Below the pieces are notes generated by a model that was given only the letters and a program-made list of their open reading frames with translations, did no database searches and was not told where the DNA came from. The translations under genes and the position numbers were made by a program. Below, in pieces: positions 5,909 to 8,851 of a stretch of 8,851 nucleotides of DNA. Position 1 is the first letter of the stretch. Each line of letters opens with the position of its first letter. The DNA is from JAWXBG01 sp044375415. Its GTDB lineage: Bacteria > Bacteroidota > Bacteroidia > Flavobacteriales_D > Sanyastnellaceae. Location: NCBI GenBank assembly GCA_044375415.1, contig JBILMS010000097.1, forward strand, positions 1 to 8,851, written 5' to 3'.

Positions 5909-7909
5909 ATGATACCAGCAAACAGAATTCCCGAAGGCCCACTCGATCAGAAGTGGACTAAGTACAAAAACACAGCACGTCTGGTGAATCCTTCGAATAA
6001 AAGGAGCATCGAAATAATCGTGGTGGGAACAGGATTGGCAGGTGCCAGTGCCGCTGCTTCGTTGGCAGAAATGGGCTACAAGGTGAAGGCGCTCTGTTTT
6101 CAAGATTCTCCGCGACGTGCACACAGCATTGCCGCGCAGGGTGGTATCAATGCTGCCAAAAATTACATGAACGACGGCGATAGCACCTATCGCCTATTCT
6201 ATGATACCATTAAAGGTGGAGACTATCGTTCACGCGAGGCCAACGTATATCGATTGGCAGAAGTAAGCGCCAATATTATCGATCAGTGCGTTGCACAAGG
6301 TGTTCCCTTTGCACGCGACTATGGTGGATTACTCGACAACCGTTCGTTCGGTGGTACCCAGGTTTCAAGAACATTTTATGCCAAAGGTCAAACCGGACAG
6401 CAATTATTATTAGGTGCCTATAGTGCTATCTCTCGTCAAATTGGAAAAGGTACAGTAGAAATGCTGAACCGTCATGAGATGTTGGATCTCGTTTTAGTAG
6501 ATGGCAAAGCGCGTGGAATCATAGCTCGCAATCTGGTTACGGGAGAAATCGAACGTCATGGAGCACATGCCGTGGTCCTTTGTACAGGTGGATACGGCAA
6601 CGTATTTTTCCTTTCCACCAATGCTATGGGCAGTAACGTGACGGCCGCTTGGCGCTCACACAAGCGCGGTGCTTTTATGGCCAACCCATGTTTTACCCAA
6701 ATTCACCCTACCTGCATTCCGGTGAGTGGTGATCACCAAAGTAAATTAACTCTGATGTCGGAGTCGCTTCGAAACGACGGTCGCATCTGGGTTCCGAAGC
6801 ATAAAGAAGATGCTGAAGCCATTCGTCAGAAGAAATTAAAACCTACAGATCTTCCCGAAGATCGTCGCGATTATTATCTCGAACGACGATACCCTGCCTT
6901 TGGAAACCTAGTTCCACGAGACGTTGCGAGTCGTGCGGCCAAAGAAAGATGCGATGCCGGATACGGAGTTAACTCAACGGGAGAGGCTGTTTATTTAGAT
7001 TTCGCTGCGGCCTTTGAGCGCTACGGAAAAATGGAAGTGACCGTTCGCGGTATTCATAATGCAAGCCACGAGCAGGTTTTAGAATTAGGTCGTAAGGTAG
7101 TTGAATCAAAATACGGAAACTTGTTTCAGATGTACGAGCAAATCGTAGCCGAGAATCCGTACCATACGCCGATGATGATTTATCCGGCAGTACACTATAC
7201 GATGGGTGGTCTTTGGGTAGACTACGAACTCATGACATCTATTCCCGGTTGTTTTGCTTGTGGTGAAGCGAATTTTAGCGATCACGGAGCAAATCGTTTG
7301 GGTGCATCAGCTCTCATGCAAGGATTAGCTGACGGATATTTCGTATTGCCATACACCATCGGAAATTACTTAGCCGATGAAATCCGCACAGGGCCTATTA
7401 ACACAAACAGTCCTGAGTTTAATGAAGCTGAAACCCGCATTAAGTCGATCATTTCATCTCTCATGAATAATGGTGGAACATTGCCGGTAGATCATTTCCA
7501 CAAACGCCTTGGAAAAATTATTTGGGATAAATGCGGAATGGCTCGCAACGAAAAGGGCTTGAAGGATGCTATTGCTGAGATCAAACAGTTGCGTGAAGAA
7601 TTTCACAAAAACGTTCGCATACCCGGTACAGCCAATGGCATGAATCCGGAATTAGAGAAAGCACTTCGTGTTGCCGATTTTATTGAATTGGGTGAATTGA
7701 TGTGTCTCGATGCATTGGAACGAAACGAATCATGTGGAGGACACTTCCGTGAAGAGTACCAGACGGAAGAAGGAGAAGCACTTCGTCAAGACGACACATT
7801 TAATTATGTAGCAGCTTGGGAATTCAATGGCGATCCTTCTACACCGAAATTGAATAAAGAAGAATTGATTTACGAAAACATCAAAGTACAGCAGCGTTCT
7901 TACAAATAA
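5909..7909 (+). CDS. sdhA: Succinate dehydrogenase/fumarate reductase flavoprotein subunit
   Basis: This 666-residue catalytic subunit, peripheral on the cytoplasmic side, oxidises succinate to fumarate. The dinucleotide-binding GTGLAG lies at 40-45 after a beta strand (IEIIVV). RRAHSIAAQGGINAA (69-83) contains H72, the expected site of covalent FAD attachment. Active-site residues are in place: H266 in IHPT, the proton-shuttle R337 in LVPRDVASRA, H429 in HYTMGG and R463 in HGANRLG. The C-terminal capping and helical regions are complete, and length fits type B Bacteroidota SdhA (about 640-670). The N-terminus IPEGPLDQKWTKYK is typical of this clade, supporting the start. It is followed after 18 bases by sdhB. 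Confidence 0.98.
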   Translation: MIPANRIPEGPLDQKWTKYKNTARLVNPSNKRSIEIIVVGTGLAGASAAASLAEMGYKVKALCFQDSPRRAHSIAAQGGINAAKNYMNDGDSTYRLFYDTIKGGDYRSREANVYRLAEVSANIIDQCVAQGVPFARDYGGLLDNRSFGGTQVSRTFYAKGQTGQQLLLGAYSAISRQIGKGTVEMLNRHEMLDLVLVDGKARGIIARNLVTGEIERHGAHAVVLCTGGYGNVFFLSTNAMGSNVTAAWRSHKRGAFMANPCFTQIHPTCIPVSGDHQSKLTLMSESLRNDGRIWVPKHKEDAEAIRQKKLKPTDLPEDRRDYYLERRYPAFGNLVPRDVASRAAKERCDAGYGVNSTGEAVYLDFAAAFERYGKMEVTVRGIHNASHEQVLELGRKVVESKYGNLFQMYEQIVAENPYHTPMMIYPAVHYTMGGLWVDYELMTSIPGCFACGEANFSDHGANRLGASALMQGLADGYFVLPYTIGNYLADEIRTGPINTNSPEFNEAETRIKSIISSLMNNGGTLPVDHFHKRLGKIIWDKCGMARNEKGLKDAIAEIKQLREEFHKNVRIPGTANGMNPELEKALRVADFIELGELMCLDALERNESCGGHFREEYQTEEGEALRQDDTFNYVAAWEFNGDPSTPKLNKEELIYENIKVQQRSYK

Positions 7910-7927
7910 TCAACTATTGCAAGTTCT

Positions 7928-8695
7928 ATGAGCACAGGAAATATGAATCTTCGTCTGAAAGTGTGGAGACAATCGGGTCCACAAGACAACGGAAGTTTGA
8001 AAGAATATGCCTTGTCGGAAGTATCTCCTGACATGAGTTTTTTGGAAATGATGGACGTTCTGAACGATCAGTTGATTCGCAAGGGAGATGACCCGGTTGC
8101 CTTCGACCACGATTGTAGAGAAGGTATTTGCGGGATGTGCAGCATGTTTATTAATGGTGAAGCTCACGGTCCAAACCGCGGTGTAACCACTTGTCAATTG
8201 CACATGCGCTCGTTCAAGGATGGCGATACTATTTACATCGAACCATGGCGCAGTGCGGGTTTCCCGGTGATAAAAGATTTGATGGTCGATCGTTCGGCCT
8301 TTGATCGCATAATACAATCCGGTGGATTTGTATCTGTAAATACCAGTGGTCGTACACTCGATGCGAATGCTATCCCAATTCCTAAAGACGATGCAGATAA
8401 AGCATTTGATGCCGCTACATGCATTGGTTGTGGAGCATGCGTTGCAACTTGTCCAAATGGATCTGCTATGTTGTTCGTTTCGGCCAAAGTTTCTCAATTC
8501 TCGCTGTTACCACAGGGTCAAGTAGAGGGAAATGAACGTGTATTAAACATGGTTCACAAAATGGATGAAGAAGGTTTTGGAAACTGCTCAAACATTGGTG
8601 CCTGCGAAGTTCAGTGTCCGAAAAACATTTCGCTCGAGAATATCGCCCGGATGAACAGGGAGTATTTGAGAGCGTCGATGTCTTCGGAGAAATAA
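7928..8695 (+). CDS. sdhB: Succinate dehydrogenase/fumarate reductase iron-sulfur subunit
   Basis: This 255-residue subunit wires the flavin to the membrane hemes. The N-terminal ferredoxin-like domain holds the [2Fe-2S] cysteines C63, C68, C71 and C89. The C-terminal helical domain has CIGCGACVATCP, where C165, C168 and C171 with C230 should bind the [4Fe-4S] cluster; C175, C220 and C226 should bind the [3Fe-4S] cluster by analogy with the E. coli enzyme. All eleven cysteines are present, so the chain looks functional. It is the last gene of sdhCAB. No clear hairpin terminator follows within the remaining 156 bases, which are occupied by direct repeats. Confidence 0.98.
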   Translation: MSTGNMNLRLKVWRQSGPQDNGSLKEYALSEVSPDMSFLEMMDVLNDQLIRKGDDPVAFDHDCREGICGMCSMFINGEAHGPNRGVTTCQLHMRSFKDGDTIYIEPWRSAGFPVIKDLMVDRSAFDRIIQSGGFVSVNTSGRTLDANAIPIPKDDADKAFDAATCIGCGACVATCPNGSAMLFVSAKVSQFSLLPQGQVEGNERVLNMVHKMDEEGFGNCSNIGACEVQCPKNISLENIARMNREYLRASMSSEK

Positions 8696-8697
8696 AC

Positions 8698-8851
8698 TTA
8701 ATGTGCTAATTAGCCAATGTACTAATGTGCCAATGATAGGTGCTCCGATTGGTGGGCTTATACGTGGAAACGTGTTAGATTCTTTTGCCGAGATTTTAAT
8801 GTGCCAATTAGCCAATGTGCCAATGCTAGGTGCTTCGATTGGCGGGGCTAA
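8698..8851. repeat. Imperfect direct repeat of about 60 bp, two copies, rich in AATGTGCCAAT
   Basis: Copy 1 (8698-8760) and copy 2 (8796-8851, reaching the window edge) both run from TTAATGTGC through TTAGCCAATGT and TGCCAATG to GGTGCT-CGATTGG. Copy 1 has an extra 8 bases (about ACTAATGT), plus scattered substitutions. Inside each copy, short CCAATG / TGTGCCAAT words repeat. The first copy starts two bases after the sdhB stop. The second may continue beyond the window. Similar words are common between Bacteroidota genes; the role is unknown. Confidence 0.8.

Noticed and set aside
8588..8815. 75-residue minus-strand open frame over the end of sdhB
   Set aside because: It is antisense to conserved sdhB sequence and to the direct repeats, with no family resemblance.

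Overview
The window looks like a piece of a Bacteroidota chromosome, probably Flavobacteriales or a near relative. This rests on the succinate dehydrogenase type (one large diheme cytochrome b subunit, order C-A-B), the rplM-rpsI-rpsB-tsf order, the lack of Shine-Dalgarno sequences before the genes, promoter elements close to the Bacteroidota TTTG / TAnnTTTG pattern, and intergenic DNA full of short low-complexity repeats. This is inferred by eye; no search was run.

Layout: (1) 1-395, minus strand, the N-terminal part of a DinB-like four-helix-bundle protein cut by the left edge. (2) 396-1264, a gene-free stretch of about 870 bp with a minus-strand terminator, a 16-bp perfect palindrome, a striking composite repeat (two inverted 21-bp palindromes enclosing four 12-bp tandem units) and the rplM promoter. 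(3) 1265-3871, plus strand, the translation operon rplM-rpsI-rpsB-tsf (L13, S9, S2, EF-Ts), with a strong hairpin in the rpsI-rpsB gap and a textbook terminator after tsf. (4) 3928-4413, a gene-free stretch of degenerate short repeats. (5) 4414-4816, a DUF1761-type membrane protein gene broken by an apparent one-base frameshift. (6) 4817-5193, a spacer with two more copies of the palindrome family and the sdhC promoter. (7) 5194-8695, sdhC-sdhA-sdhB, a complete type-B succinate:menaquinone oxidoreductase operon. (8) 8696-8851, two copies of an imperfect direct repeat of about 60 bp reaching the right edge.

The two operons are conserved housekeeping loci. L13, S9 and S2 are ribosomal subunit proteins, and EF-Ts recycles EF-Tu. 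SdhC anchors the SdhA flavoprotein and SdhB iron-sulfur subunit to the inner membrane and passes electrons from succinate to menaquinone through two hemes.

No defence system, CRISPR array, transposase or tRNA was seen. The most interesting non-standard material is the palindromic repeat family ATCGACCC-N5-GGGTCGAT, which lies in the spacers upstream of both operons, followed by the putative rpsB leader hairpin and the frameshifted DUF1761 gene.
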